A DNA stretch of 64,000 nucleotides, from contig JAIOUW010000001.1 of the NCBI GenBank assembly GCA_019931105.1, positions 1,922,001 to 1,986,000 on the forward strand, in the 5' to 3' direction. This stretch comes from Flavobacteriaceae bacterium NBU2977. Lineage in GTDB: Bacteria > Bacteroidota > Bacteroidia > Flavobacteriales > Flavobacteriaceae. Below the pieces are notes generated by a model. That model had not been told where the DNA came from, did no database searches, and saw nothing but the letters and a program-made list of their open reading frames with translations. The position numbers were made by a program, and so were the translations under genes. The stretch's first letter is position 1. The number at the start of each line of letters is the position of its first letter. Shown here in pieces: positions 1 to 10,624 of this stretch.

Positions 1-425
1 ATTAGCAATATGTTGGCTAAACTGAAAATTTCCAAAGTAAAGAACACGGCATGGTGCACTATAATCAATAACGCTAAAAAAGTAAATTGTTGTACCCTAG
101 TGGCGTTGCCCAGCTTAAAATTTTGAAATTCATAGTTGACACCGAAGACAAATCTCATAATGGCAGGTCTAAAATAGGCGATCGTTACCGTTGAGGCAGC
201 GTGTATGGCCATCGTGTCCGAGAAAAAGTCGATTGAAATTCCCAACAGAAAACTTAACCCTATGAAAACCGCTCGGTTCTCTTTGATCGGATACCAGTAT
301 AAAAACATGATATAGACCATTGGGTTGATAAAGCCAAAGAAATTCAACCGATTAAAGACCAATACCTGTACCAGGACCAAAAGTATAAAACGCGCGATAT
401 TTATGAAATAGTTGTTACTGATCAT
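1..425 (-). CDS. mreD: Rod shape-determining protein MreD (3' part beyond window)
   Basis: Integral membrane subunit of the rod-shape (elongasome) complex. Reading the minus strand from the ATG at 425 gives about 141 residues without a stop before the window edge, so the C-terminus is missing. The protein starts MISNNYFINIARFILLVLVQ and is very hydrophobic, with an FLYWYPIKENR-type loop typical of MreD of Bacteroidota. The ATG overlaps the end of mreC by 11 bases, so the two are probably translationally coupled. The identification rests on hydrophobicity plus position directly after mreC. Confidence 0.85.
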   Translation of the reverse strand, partial: MISNNYFINIARFILLVLVQVLVFNRLNFFGFINPMVYIMFLYWYPIKENRAVFIGLSFLLGISIDFFSDTMAIHAASTVTIAYFRPAIMRFVFGVNYEFQNFKLGNATRVQQFTFLALLIIVHHAVFFTLEIFSLANILL

Positions 426-1236
426 CGCTTTTGGTCTCGGTTTGCAATTTGATAATCTCTTCCTGATTCTTGTTATAAACGATATAGATGTGTTTCAGGT
501 CGGTCATATCGTTGAATAGGGCAACATCAATGGTGTATAGGCTTTGCGAGTTGTTCAGGTCGAATTTTTGTATGGTACCTATTGGAATATCGGCAGGGAA
601 TATAGTGCTCATGCCCCCAGTTACGATCGTATCGCCTATGGTGAGATTCGCCATTCTTGGAATGTCTATCAATTGAACGACATTGTAGTCTTTGGTATTC
701 CATACCAACGAGCCAAATTGATCTGAATTTTTGATCTTTGCGTTAATGATCGAGTTCTCATTCAGGATACTCTGGACCGTTGCGAAGTTTTTGGATGTAT
801 TCTCCACGATACCCAAGATGCCATGATCCGTGATAACGCCCATATCAGGTCTGATGCTGTCTTTGCTGCCCTTGTCGATCGTAATATAATTTCTCGGATT
901 GGCATAACTGTTCTTGATGATTTTGCCAGAGGTGATGGTATAGGTTTTTTGAACGGAATCCAAATCGACAGAATCTGTGGTCTTAAGATTGAAAAGGCGG
1001 TCTCGTAATCTTTTGTTTTCCTCGATCAGTTTGCGATTTTCTTCACCCAGGTCGAAATAGGTAAAGAAACTGTTGGAAGCCTCATAGATATTTCCCGAAA
1101 TCCAGTTGCTCGAGTTGAAAAAGCGTGAGTGGTGATACGAATGTGATTGAATGGTAAAGGCTAGGGAGACCGTCAACAAAAAGATATAAAGAAGAAAGTT
1201 CTTATATCGTATGATAAAGTTGATGATCTGCTGCAT
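415..1236 (-). CDS. mreC: Rod shape-determining protein MreC
   Basis: Periplasmic scaffold of the elongasome that links MreB filaments to cell-wall synthases. The 273-residue protein has one N-terminal membrane segment (about residues 14-30), a short coiled-coil stretch (about 63-85, EENRKLIEENKRLRDRL) and then the beta-rich MreC core with the conserved pattern KGSKDSIRPDMGVITDHGIL. It is the usual length for the family in Bacteroidota. It lies between mreB (66 bases upstream) and mreD (overlapping), in the order mreB-mreC-mreD on the minus strand. Confidence 0.95.
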   Translation of the reverse strand: MQQIINFIIRYKNFLLYIFLLTVSLAFTIQSHSYHHSRFFNSSNWISGNIYEASNSFFTYFDLGEENRKLIEENKRLRDRLFNLKTTDSVDLDSVQKTYTITSGKIIKNSYANPRNYITIDKGSKDSIRPDMGVITDHGILGIVENTSKNFATVQSILNENSIINAKIKNSDQFGSLVWNTKDYNVVQLIDIPRMANLTIGDTIVTGGMSTIFPADIPIGTIQKFDLNNSQSLYTIDVALFNDMTDLKHIYIVYNKNQEEIIKLQTETKSDDQ

Positions 1237-1302
1237 GCGCTGTTCGGTTTAAAATAACCTTTTCTGACTTGAGCCCTTTATGACAAAGTACCTACCAAGA
1301 TA

Positions 1303-2331
1303 TTATTTGATAAGGATGCTTTTATACCGCTCCAAATTTTTCAAGGCGATTCCCGTACCGCGAACAACGGCTCTTAATGGGTCTTCGGCGATGTATACCG
1401 GAAGGTCCGTTTTTTGTGACAACCTCCTATCAAGGCCGCGCAACATAGACCCGCCGCCAGCTAGATAAATTCCCGTATTATAGATATCGGCGGCAAGTTC
1501 GGGCGGGGTTTGCGATAATGTCTCCATTACGGCATCTTCGACGCGAAGAATCGATTTGTCAAGGGCCTTGGCGATTTCGCGATATGAAATCTGTACTTGC
1601 TTTGGTTTCCCCGTCAGCAAGTCCCTTCCTTGAACCGATTTCTCCTCTGGCGGTGTCTGAAGGTCTTCGGTCGCCGATCCTATCTCGATTTTTATATTCT
1701 CGGCCGTGCTCTCACCAACATACAAATTATGTTGGGTACGCATATAGTAAATGATATCGTTCGTAAAGACGTCGCCCGCAATTTTGACCGATTTGTCACA
1801 TACGATGCCACCTAACGCTATAACGGCGATTTCGGTTGTACCGCCACCGATATCAACGATCATATTTCCCTTGGGCTGCATAATGTCCAAACCGATACCG
1901 ATGGCCGCGGCCATCGGTTCGTGTATCAAATACACTTCTTTTCCGTTCACGCGCTCTGCGGATTCCTTTACGGCCCGCATTTCAACCTCGGTAATGCCCG
2001 AAGGAATACAAATTACCATTCGCAGGGCGGGTGGGAACCATTTTTTCTTTAATGCCGGAATGTTCTTGATGAACATGTTGATCATCTTTTCAGAAGCATC
2101 GAAATCGGCTATTACCCCGTCTTTCAAGGGTCGTATGGTCTTTATGTTTTCATGGGTCTTGCCCTGCATCATGTTGGCTTCTTTGCCCACCGCGATTATT
2201 TTGCCAGTGATACGGTCTCTGGCAACTATCGAAGGACTGTCGACAACGACTTTGTCCATATGAATGATGAGGGTGTTCGCAGTACCTAGGTCGATAGCGA
2301 TTTCCTCGGTCAAGAAATCAAAAAATCCCAT
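1303..2331 (-). CDS. mreB: Rod shape-determining protein MreB, actin-like ATPase
   Basis: Cytoplasmic actin homologue that forms membrane-associated filaments and directs lateral cell-wall synthesis. The 342-residue product has the family hallmarks in order: IDLGTANTLI (phosphate 1), the HEPMAAAIG segment, VDIGGGTTEIAVI (phosphate 2) and YLAGGGSMLRGL (adenosine site). Length and motifs are complete. It lies 65 bases downstream of purH on the same strand, as in many Flavobacteriia, and may share its transcript. Confidence 0.97.
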   Translation of the reverse strand: MGFFDFLTEEIAIDLGTANTLIIHMDKVVVDSPSIVARDRITGKIIAVGKEANMMQGKTHENIKTIRPLKDGVIADFDASEKMINMFIKNIPALKKKWFPPALRMVICIPSGITEVEMRAVKESAERVNGKEVYLIHEPMAAAIGIGLDIMQPKGNMIVDIGGGTTEIAVIALGGIVCDKSVKIAGDVFTNDIIYYMRTQHNLYVGESTAENIKIEIGSATEDLQTPPEEKSVQGRDLLTGKPKQVQISYREIAKALDKSILRVEDAVMETLSQTPPELAADIYNTGIYLAGGGSMLRGLDRRLSQKTDLPVYIAEDPLRAVVRGTGIALKNLERYKSILIK

Positions 2332-2396
2332 TTTTAATTCGTTTGGTTATGTTACATGTATGCGTGGGGTGCATTTCATCGACAAAAGTAGTGAAA

Positions 2397-3926
2397 TTAA
2401 TGCTTGAAATGACGTGTTCCGGTCATGACCATCGCAACTCCATTTTCGTTACAATAATCGATACTCAACTGGTCCTTTATCGATCCGCCCGGCTGTATAA
2501 CGCTAGAAATACCGTTTTTATGCGAAATTTCGACGCAATCTGGAAATGGGAAGAAAGCATCGCTGGCCATAACGGCGCCATCTAGGTCAAAATTGAACGA
2601 TTTTGCCTTGTGTATGGCTTGATTTAGGGCATCGACACGAGATGTCTGTCCGGTACCACTTGCACATAATTGCTTGTTCTTGGCAAGAACAATGGTGTTC
2701 GACTTGGTATGCTTGCATAACTTGGAGGCAAAAATAAGATCTTCAAGCTCCCGTTCTGAAGGTTCTTTTTCGGTAACGTATTGTAGCTCGGCAACGGTAT
2801 CGGTCTTAAAATCCTTGTCTTGGACCAAAACCCCGTTCAGGCAGGTCCGAACCAACGTGCCAGGCAATTCTATCTCATTTTGAATCAGGATAATACGATT
2901 TTTCTTTCCCTTTAAGATTTCCAACGCACCTTCAGAGTAAGAGGGTGCTATTACCACCTCACAGAAAAGTTTATGTATTTCATCCGCCGTTGGCACATCG
3001 ATTTCAACATTACTGATAAGTATGCCGCCAAAGGCCGAAACGGGGTCGCCAGCAAGTGCATCAACATACGCCTGCTGAATGTTTTTACGTGTTGCAAGTC
3101 CGCAGGCATTGTTATGTTTCAAAATGGCAAATGTGGGATCGTCATTCTTGAACTCGCCAATCAAATTGACCGCGGCATCTACATCGAGCAAGTTATTGTA
3201 CGAAAGTTCCTTGCCGTGGAGTTTGGTGAACATAGCTTCAAAATCACCGAAGAAAAATCCCTTTTGATGCGGGTTTTCCCCATACCGTAACACGCGGCCT
3301 TTGGTCTCGCTTATCTTGAGTACGGCCTCTTCGTGCCCTTTGTTGAAGTAATTGAAAATGGCCGTATCGTAATGCGATGACACGTTAAAAGCTTTTGCCG
3401 CAAAACGCTTACGGTCTTCGATGGTGGTACTTCCATTTTTTGCGGAGATCAATTCCAGAAAATCGGAATAGTCTTCCATCGAGGAGACGCAAAGAACGTC
3501 TTTGAAATTTTTGGCCGCGGCACGGATCAATGAAATTCCGCCGATATCGATTTTTTCGATAATATCTTGTTCCGAGGCTCCACTCGCTACTGTTTTTTCA
3601 AAAGGATAAAGATCGACGATCACGATATCCAATTGCGGGATATCGAATTCTTCCAATTGGGCGACATCGCCCTCATTGTCCTGTCGGTTCAAGATGCCTC
3701 CGAATACCTTCGGATGCAAGGTTTTGACCCTGCCTCCCAAAATGGAAGGATAGCTTGTCACCTCTTCGACGGGTATCACATCAACACCCAGTTCTTTGAT
3801 GAATCTTTCGGTTCCGCCCGTGGAGTAGATCGTAATTCCCAGTTCTTGAAATTTTTTTACAATGGGCTCCAAACCGTCTTTATGGAATACCGAAATCAAA
3901 GCCGATGTTGCTTTTTTAACGCTCAT
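2397..3926 (-). CDS. purH: Bifunctional AICAR formyltransferase / IMP cyclohydrolase PurH
   Basis: Catalyses the last two steps of de novo IMP synthesis in the cytoplasm: formylation of AICAR with 10-formyl-THF, then ring closure to IMP. The 509-residue protein begins with the MGS-like cyclohydrolase domain (about 1-145, with the STGGT and GGRVKTLHP motifs) followed by the transformylase domain, including the Lys-His pair in AILKHNNACG. The C-terminus, GTRHFKH, is typical. Its length is normal for the family. It heads the minus-strand run leading into mreBCD. Confidence 0.97.
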   Translation of the reverse strand: MSVKKATSALISVFHKDGLEPIVKKFQELGITIYSTGGTERFIKELGVDVIPVEEVTSYPSILGGRVKTLHPKVFGGILNRQDNEGDVAQLEEFDIPQLDIVIVDLYPFEKTVASGASEQDIIEKIDIGGISLIRAAAKNFKDVLCVSSMEDYSDFLELISAKNGSTTIEDRKRFAAKAFNVSSHYDTAIFNYFNKGHEEAVLKISETKGRVLRYGENPHQKGFFFGDFEAMFTKLHGKELSYNNLLDVDAAVNLIGEFKNDDPTFAILKHNNACGLATRKNIQQAYVDALAGDPVSAFGGILISNVEIDVPTADEIHKLFCEVVIAPSYSEGALEILKGKKNRIILIQNEIELPGTLVRTCLNGVLVQDKDFKTDTVAELQYVTEKEPSERELEDLIFASKLCKHTKSNTIVLAKNKQLCASGTGQTSRVDALNQAIHKAKSFNFDLDGAVMASDAFFPFPDCVEISHKNGISSVIQPGGSIKDQLSIDYCNENGVAMVMTGTRHFKH

Positions 3927-4019
3927 TTTTACTTGCTTAAGGGTTTGTTATTGAGCCAGTAAAAGTAATTTTTTTGGTGGTAAAAAGCTTGGCAGGTTAT
4001 CAACAAAAAAGGGAAAGTT

Positions 4020-4472
4020 TTAAAGAATTTCGGCCACTTTGGCGTTTACGAATTCAAGAAATCGTTCATCTTCCACGCTGAATGGATCGGGCGTATTGGA
4101 ATCTATGTCGATCTGGCCGATATTTTTACCGTCTACGAAAAGGGGAACAACGATTTCGGCCTTCACCGTAATACTACAGGCGATATAGTTGTCTTGTGCA
4201 CTTACATCGGGCACTACGAAGTTTTGATTACTAACGGCAACTTGTCCGCAAATACCCTTTCCGAAGGGAATAATTGTGTGGTCGGTCGGTTCTCCGGCAT
4301 AGGGCCCCAATTTTAATTCCTCTTTGTCGCCGTTTTTGAAATAAAAACCTACCCAATCGTAATAGGGTACTGCCGATTTCAACAGTTCGCAAATAGCTTT
4401 CAAACGATCATCAATTGTCTTTTGAGGAGTATCTAAAATCTCGATAACATGCTGTTTTAGGTCTTCGAACAT
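4020..4472 (-). CDS. GAF-domain protein, free-methionine-R-sulfoxide reductase-like
   Basis: Small cytoplasmic protein of about 150 residues, almost entirely a GAF domain of the fRMsr (YebR/MsrC) type, with the motif block IPFGKGICG...VVPDV...YIAC. fRMsr enzymes use three cysteines. Here two are present, at the right distance (C75 and C99, 24 apart), but the position of the first is histidine (H65). Reduction of free Met-R-sulfoxide is therefore likely but unproven. An upstream in-frame ATG at 4502 exists. The ATG at 4472 (MFEDLKQ) is preferred because a TAAATTTG promoter element lies at 4500-4507, overlapping the upstream codon. Confidence 0.75.
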   Translation of the reverse strand: MFEDLKQHVIEILDTPQKTIDDRLKAICELLKSAVPYYDWVGFYFKNGDKEELKLGPYAGEPTDHTIIPFGKGICGQVAVSNQNFVVPDVSAQDNYIACSITVKAEIVVPLFVDGKNIGQIDIDSNTPDPFSVEDERFLEFVNAKVAEIL

Positions 4473-4499
4473 TGATTTTGATTCTAGTGGATTCGACGG

Positions 4500-4507
4500 C
4501 AAATTTA
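4500..4507 (-). promoter_or_regulatory. -7 promoter element (TAAATTTG) for the GAF gene
   Basis: On the minus strand the octamer TAAATTTG matches the Bacteroidota -7 consensus TAnnTTTG. No good -33 TTG was found at the usual spacing. It lies 27 bases upstream of the ATG at 4472, which supports that start. Confidence 0.4.
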
Positions 4508-4574
4508 AGATAATTTATGTCCTAAATTTTCGTTAATCAAAGTACCACCTTATATAGTGGATTTGAATATTTCC

Positions 4575-4582
4575 TATTTTTG
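4575..4582 (+). promoter_or_regulatory. -7 promoter element (TATTTTTG) for the metal operon
   Basis: TATTTTTG matches TAnnTTTG and ends only 5 bases before the ATG at 4588, so a transcript started from it would have almost no leader. No clear -33 element was found. Confidence 0.35.
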
Positions 4583-4587
4583 TGCCG

Positions 4588-5001
4588 ATGAAGGAAACCG
4601 TACACAGACTATTCTCCATATTGATGGCCATGTTATTATTGGTTTCCACCACGTCATGGGCGGTTGACAAGCACTATTGTATGGGGCATTTGATGGATGT
4701 GTCCTTTTTTGCGAATGCCAAGGATTGCGGAATGGATATGACGCCTTCCGACGAAACCTCCAAAACGGAAGAGAAAAGCTCATGCTGCGATGATGAGACC
4801 ATGGTCGTCGATGGTCAGGACAATCTAAAAATATCGGTGCAAGATATTGATCTGGGCCAACAATTCTTTTTGGTCTCCTTTACGTATTCCTATTTAAATA
4901 TTCTAAGTCCCATTGAGGAACTCCCAGTTCCCAATGAACATTACCCGCCTCCCATACTCGTCAAGAACATTCACCTACTCGACGAGGTCTTTCTTATTTG
5001 A
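4588..5001 (+). CDS. HYC_CC_PP family secreted protein
   Basis: 137-residue exported protein with a signal peptide (about 1-23, ending STTSWA). It carries the three signatures that name this Bacteroidota family: HYC (DKHYCMG, just after the signal), a CC pair (SSCCDDE, mid-protein) and PP (EHYPPP, near the C-terminus). Function is not established. The cysteine/histidine content and the downstream HMA and TonB genes suggest a periplasmic role in metal (probably copper) handling, which is inference. The ATG at 4588 is chosen over a GTG two codons upstream. It is the first gene of a four-gene plus-strand run. Confidence 0.8.
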   Translation: MKETVHRLFSILMAMLLLVSTTSWAVDKHYCMGHLMDVSFFANAKDCGMDMTPSDETSKTEEKSSCCDDETMVVDGQDNLKISVQDIDLGQQFFLVSFTYSYLNILSPIEELPVPNEHYPPPILVKNIHLLDEVFLI

Positions 5002-5130
5002 TCACTATTTGTTTAATCGTTCCTGTGCACCAGGAAAGAACCCTTTTTTGATCCAAAACAGGCAATAGGGTCGGTTTGTAAAACGAAAAAACGATTTCCT
5101 CCCTCGAAGAAATCAAAAACAATAGTAATC

Positions 5131-5853
5131 ATGAAACACACGTATAAAATTACCGGTATGACCTGCAGCAATTGTGTTGCGTCGGTCACTGAAAAATTAT
5201 CAAAAGTCGAGAATGTCACCGGTCTCGAAGTGAACTTAAAAAGCGGTGAAGCCGATATTTCCATGAAAGAGCATATTCCTTTAAACATGCTTCAATCGGC
5301 ACTTCCTGAAAAATACACAATTAGTGAAAAAAACGGGTACGTACCTGAATCTCTGGTTGACGACTTTGGCAATAAGTCGAAACTTCAGCAACTGAAACCA
5401 TTGCTGCTCATATTTCTTTACTTATTTGCGGCCTCCTTTCTTTTGAACTACGGCGATTGGAATACTTCTGAAGCCATGCTTGATTTTATGGGACTTTTTT
5501 ATATCGTCTTCAGTTTTTTCAAGTTGTTGGATCTCAATGGTTTTCCTGAAAGCTTTCGTATGTACGACCCGCTGGCAAAGGTGACACCTTTTTATGGATG
5601 GATTTATCCTTTTATAGAGTTGGCGTTGGGGCTAATGTTTTTGATGCGATATGAAATTACTATCGCCTTGATTGTCACATTGGTGGTTTTAGGGATAACC
5701 ACAATCGGAGTTACAAAGACCTTAATGGATAAAAAGAGCATTAGATGTGCCTGTTTGGGTACCGCTTTAAAGCTGCCGATGACCGAAGCGACGTTCATTG
5801 AAAACGCGATTATGTTGGTCATGGCCATTACCATGATCTTAAAACTTGTTTAA
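5131..5853 (+). CDS. HMA domain fused to MauE/DoxX-like membrane domain
   Basis: 240-residue protein. Residues 1-70 form a heavy-metal-associated (HMA) domain with the metal-binding motif MTCSNC (about residues 10-15). From about residue 90 there are four hydrophobic segments resembling the MauE/DoxX-type membrane family, with a Cys pair (IRCACLG, about 205-211) between membrane segments 3 and 4. It probably binds or moves a soft metal ion, likely Cu(I), at the inner membrane; direction of transport is not evident. It ends 9 bases before the TonB-dependent receptor gene. Confidence 0.8.
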   Translation: MKHTYKITGMTCSNCVASVTEKLSKVENVTGLEVNLKSGEADISMKEHIPLNMLQSALPEKYTISEKNGYVPESLVDDFGNKSKLQQLKPLLLIFLYLFAASFLLNYGDWNTSEAMLDFMGLFYIVFSFFKLLDLNGFPESFRMYDPLAKVTPFYGWIYPFIELALGLMFLMRYEITIALIVTLVVLGITTIGVTKTLMDKKSIRCACLGTALKLPMTEATFIENAIMLVMAITMILKLV

Positions 5854-5862
5854 ACAGAGAAG

Positions 5863-8100
5863 ATGAAAAAGTATATAGCAATGGCCGTAATGGCGTGTTC
5901 GACCTTTTCCTTTTCGCAGGACAAAGTAGAAGGTATGGTAATGGAATCAAATACAGAGAACAAGCACATAGGCCTTTCGGGTGCGAATGTGTATTGGATG
6001 GATTCTCAAATAGGCACTATCACGAATGAAGAGGGGTTGTTCAGTATTCCTTATTCCAAGGAATACAATAAACTGATAATCAGTTATATAGGTTTTGAAT
6101 CGGATACCTTGACGATTACCGAACCCAAGATAGTACACCATTGGTTAAAACCTTCCAATGAGTTGGATGAGGTCGTGGTGCAGAAAGAGCGTGATGCACT
6201 TCAAAAAACTTATTTCAGCACCCAAAATGTGGTTACCGTAAACAGCGCAGAGCTTTTAAAGGCCGCCTGTTGCAACTTATCAGAAAGTTTTGAAACGAAT
6301 CCTGCGATCGATGTCAATTTCAACGATGCCCTGACAGGGACCAAGCAGATCCAGATGTTGGGCCTGACGAGTCCGTATTTATTGATAACGCAAGAGAATA
6401 TTCCCATGGTACGTGGCGCATCGCAGACCTATGGCCTCACTTTTACCCCGGGAACATGGGTCGAGAGCATACAGATCACCAAAGGGGCCGGGAGCGTGGT
6501 GAATGGATATGAAAGTATTTCGGGGCAAATAAATACCGAACTCGTTAAACCATTGACGGACAAAATGGTCTTCGTGAACGGCTATGCCAATAGAAATGGC
6601 CGTTTAGAGCTTAACACCCACCTGAACAAAAAATTCAGCGATAAGTGGAGTTCGGGCCTTTACATTCATGGCAATAGAAGGGATCATAAGGAAGATGGTA
6701 ATGAAGACGGTTTTTTAGATGCCCCTTTGGCCAATCAGATAAATATAATGAACCGTTGGCAGTATCAGAATCCAGAAACGGGTTGGGTCAGTTTTTTGAA
6801 CCTACGGTTTTTGAACGATGAAAAACAAGTGGGTCAAACCAATTATGACCCAGATACCGATAAATTCTTGGCCGATGTTTGGGGCAGTGAAATCGATACG
6901 CGACGTATTGATTCTTCCATTAAGTTGGGATATGTATTTCCGGAACTCCCTTTCCAGAGTTTTGGTTTTCAGGCCTCTTATAGTAAACATAAACAAGATT
7001 CATATTATGGACTCAAGCGCTATGATATTGACCATGAGAGCGTGTATTCGAACCTTATCTTCAATTCGATTATCGGAGATACCCGCAGCAAGTTCAAAAC
7101 AGGGCTGACCTTCGCTTACGATGGATACCAAGAATTGGTCAATACCCAGAATTTTGAAAGGGATGACGCCTCGGTAGGGGCTTTTTTCGAGTACAGTTAT
7201 GAGAATCTTGAAAAATTAAGTCTTACGGCCGGATTACGCATCGATTCGCACAACCGACTGGGAACGTTTATTACCCCAAGATTACATGTTCGATATACGC
7301 CTTGGGAACGCGCCAGCTTAAGGGGTTCTTTTGGAATGGGTAGAAGGGCGGCCAATATTTTTGCCGAGAACCAACAACTTTTCGCCACCTCGCGAAGCGT
7401 TCAAATTTTGGATGCCGGTGGAAGTATCTATGGACTTGATCCCGAAGAGGCCTTGAATTTCGGGTTCAGCTTTTTGCAAGGTTTTACTTTTCTGACAAGG
7501 CCGGGCAACATTTCATTTGATTTCTATAAGACCGATTTCAAAAATCAAGTAGTTGTCGATTGGGAAAACCCTAGAACGGTTACTTTTTACAATCTTGAAG
7601 GGAAGAGTTATGCAAACAGTTTTCAAGTGGAGGTCGACCATGAGGTTTTGAAAAACTTGGAATTGCGTACGGCCTATAAATACTATGATGTCAAGACCGA
7701 TTATCGTTCGGGCAGTTTGCAAAAACCGTTACAGGCCCAACATCGTTTTTTTGCCAATTTGGGCTACAAGACCGAGGCCAAGGAGAATGGCTCACAATGG
7801 AGGTTCGATTATACGATCCACACATTGGGTGAACAGCGCTTGCCGAATACCGACGTAAACCCACCCCAATTTAGATTGGGCGGATTCGCAAATGGGTATA
7901 GCTTGATGAACGCACAGGCTACAAGGGTATTTTCCGATCAGTTCGAAATTTATGTAGGCGGTGAAAATTTGACTAATTTTAGGCAAACGAATCCGGTTTT
8001 GGGTGCCGATAATCCCTTTGGCGCAAATTTTGATACCAGTATCGTGTATGCACCGATAATGGGGCGTATGTTCTATGCAGGCTTTAGATATAAACTTTGA
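5863..8100 (+). CDS. TonB-dependent outer-membrane receptor, metal-associated subfamily
   Basis: 745-residue outer-membrane receptor. Signal peptide about 1-19. A carboxypeptidase-D regulatory-like domain (about 22-100) precedes the plug domain (about 115-220) and the beta-barrel, which ends in an aromatic-rich strand (YAGFRYKL). The plug contains a Cys pair (KAACCNLSESF), unusual for such receptors and consistent with metal-linked uptake. Flanking HMA proteins make a copper or other soft-metal substrate the best guess; the substrate cannot be read from sequence. It is probably co-transcribed with the genes on either side. Confidence 0.85.
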   Translation: MKKYIAMAVMACSTFSFSQDKVEGMVMESNTENKHIGLSGANVYWMDSQIGTITNEEGLFSIPYSKEYNKLIISYIGFESDTLTITEPKIVHHWLKPSNELDEVVVQKERDALQKTYFSTQNVVTVNSAELLKAACCNLSESFETNPAIDVNFNDALTGTKQIQMLGLTSPYLLITQENIPMVRGASQTYGLTFTPGTWVESIQITKGAGSVVNGYESISGQINTELVKPLTDKMVFVNGYANRNGRLELNTHLNKKFSDKWSSGLYIHGNRRDHKEDGNEDGFLDAPLANQINIMNRWQYQNPETGWVSFLNLRFLNDEKQVGQTNYDPDTDKFLADVWGSEIDTRRIDSSIKLGYVFPELPFQSFGFQASYSKHKQDSYYGLKRYDIDHESVYSNLIFNSIIGDTRSKFKTGLTFAYDGYQELVNTQNFERDDASVGAFFEYSYENLEKLSLTAGLRIDSHNRLGTFITPRLHVRYTPWERASLRGSFGMGRRAANIFAENQQLFATSRSVQILDAGGSIYGLDPEEALNFGFSFLQGFTFLTRPGNISFDFYKTDFKNQVVVDWENPRTVTFYNLEGKSYANSFQVEVDHEVLKNLELRTAYKYYDVKTDYRSGSLQKPLQAQHRFFANLGYKTEAKENGSQWRFDYTIHTLGEQRLPNTDVNPPQFRLGGFANGYSLMNAQATRVFSDQFEIYVGGENLTNFRQTNPVLGADNPFGANFDTSIVYAPIMGRMFYAGFRYKL

Positions 8101-8126
8101 AAAATAAATCGATAAAATTTAAACAG

Positions 8127-8483
8127 ATGAAGACAACATTCTTGACAATTGCAATACTACTTTTCTCCTTAACAGTTTTCGCGCAAGAGAAAAACAAGAA
8201 AATCAACATGGAGGTCGATGGCAAGTGCGAAATGTGCAAAATGCGCATCGAGAAAGCGGCCTTGGGCGTGAAAGGCGTGAAATATGCCCTTTGGGATATT
8301 CCTTCGCACCAACTTTCGATGGTCATTGATGAACGGAAGACCGACCCTATGAAGATAAAGACCGCCTTGGTCGAAGTCGGCCATGATACTAAGGAATTAA
8401 AGGCGACCGATGAAGCCTATGCCAATGTGCATCCGTGCTGTAAATATCGTGAGAATGATACAGATGATAGTGACACACACTAA
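8127..8483 (+). CDS. Secreted heavy-metal-associated (HMA) domain protein
   Basis: 118-residue periplasmic protein: signal peptide (about 1-20, ending VFAQ) and one HMA-fold domain with the metal site CEMC (about residues 34-37), then a Cys/His-rich tail (VHPCCKYRE) near the C-terminus. It probably acts as a periplasmic metal chaperone for the receptor encoded just upstream. A TTG overlapping the receptor stop is in frame, but the ATG at 8127 gives a normal signal peptide and is preferred. Confidence 0.82.
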   Translation: MKTTFLTIAILLFSLTVFAQEKNKKINMEVDGKCEMCKMRIEKAALGVKGVKYALWDIPSHQLSMVIDERKTDPMKIKTALVEVGHDTKELKATDEAYANVHPCCKYRENDTDDSDTH

Positions 8484-8645
8484 AAACCAAAAGCTGCGTT
8501 CTTTTGGAAATAGTGGGTAGGCTATGAATTTTGGGCATATCGATGTCAATATAATTGTTCAAAAGTAGGTTCATAAAATTATTTCCGCCTATTTAATACA
8601 CGGAAATAAGAACTAATTTTAATTGAAATTTTAAACATTTCAATC

Positions 8646-8741
8646 ATGGCAACAGCAAAGAAAGCAGCTCCAAAAGCCGCCGCCAAAAAAGCCGCTCCTA
8701 AAAAGGCAGCGACCAAAAAGGCACCAGCGAAGAAGAAATAA
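8646..8741 (+). CDS. Histone H1-like Lys/Ala-rich mini-protein
   Basis: Short ORF of 31 codons plus stop, starting MATAKKAAPKAAAKKAAP. Its composition is 12 Lys, 13 Ala, 3 Pro, 2 Thr and the start Met, arranged as repeats of A-A-P/T-K-K, like the C-terminal tail of histone H1 or bacterial Hc1-type DNA-binding proteins. It likely binds DNA or RNA non-specifically by charge. Support for reality: strong low-complexity coding pattern, its own terminator just downstream (8790-8820), and an AT-rich untranslated region upstream. It is shorter than most annotated members, so it is easily missed by gene finders. Confidence 0.7.
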   Translation: MATAKKAAPKAAAKKAAPKKAATKKAPAKKK

Positions 8742-8789
8742 TCTGTTTGGGGGGCTTATCAGATAGGTCCTTTAAGATTCTAAGATCGA

Positions 8790-8820
8790 ACCACTCGTGA
8801 TTGACGGGTGGTTTTTGTTT
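8790..8820 (+). terminator. Rho-independent terminator of the histone-like gene
   Basis: An 8-bp stem (ACCACTCG pairing with CGGGTGGT, one G-T pair) with a 7-base loop is followed by a T-rich run at 8812-8820. Confidence 0.75.
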
Positions 8821-8841
8821 TTGGCGACTTTCAATAAAACA

Positions 8842-8876
8842 AAAGCCGCTTGGAAAATTGGGTTCCAAGCGGCTTT
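8842..8876 (-). terminator. Rho-independent terminator of groESL
   Basis: A 14-bp stem (AAAGCCGCTTGGAA with its complement) lies 21 bases past the groEL stop. On the minus strand it is followed by a T-rich run. It sits back to back with the plus-strand terminator of the histone-like gene. Confidence 0.85.
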
Positions 8877-8897
8877 GAAGTGTTTTAAACCGTCGAC

Positions 8898-10544
<1,647 letters not shown>

Positions 10545-10624
10545 TTATTTGTTTCCCCAAATTGTAGGGATGATTTTAATTGTTCTTTGTGTTTTGAAAT
10601 TTTCGATTAAAGCGAAGCGAAATA

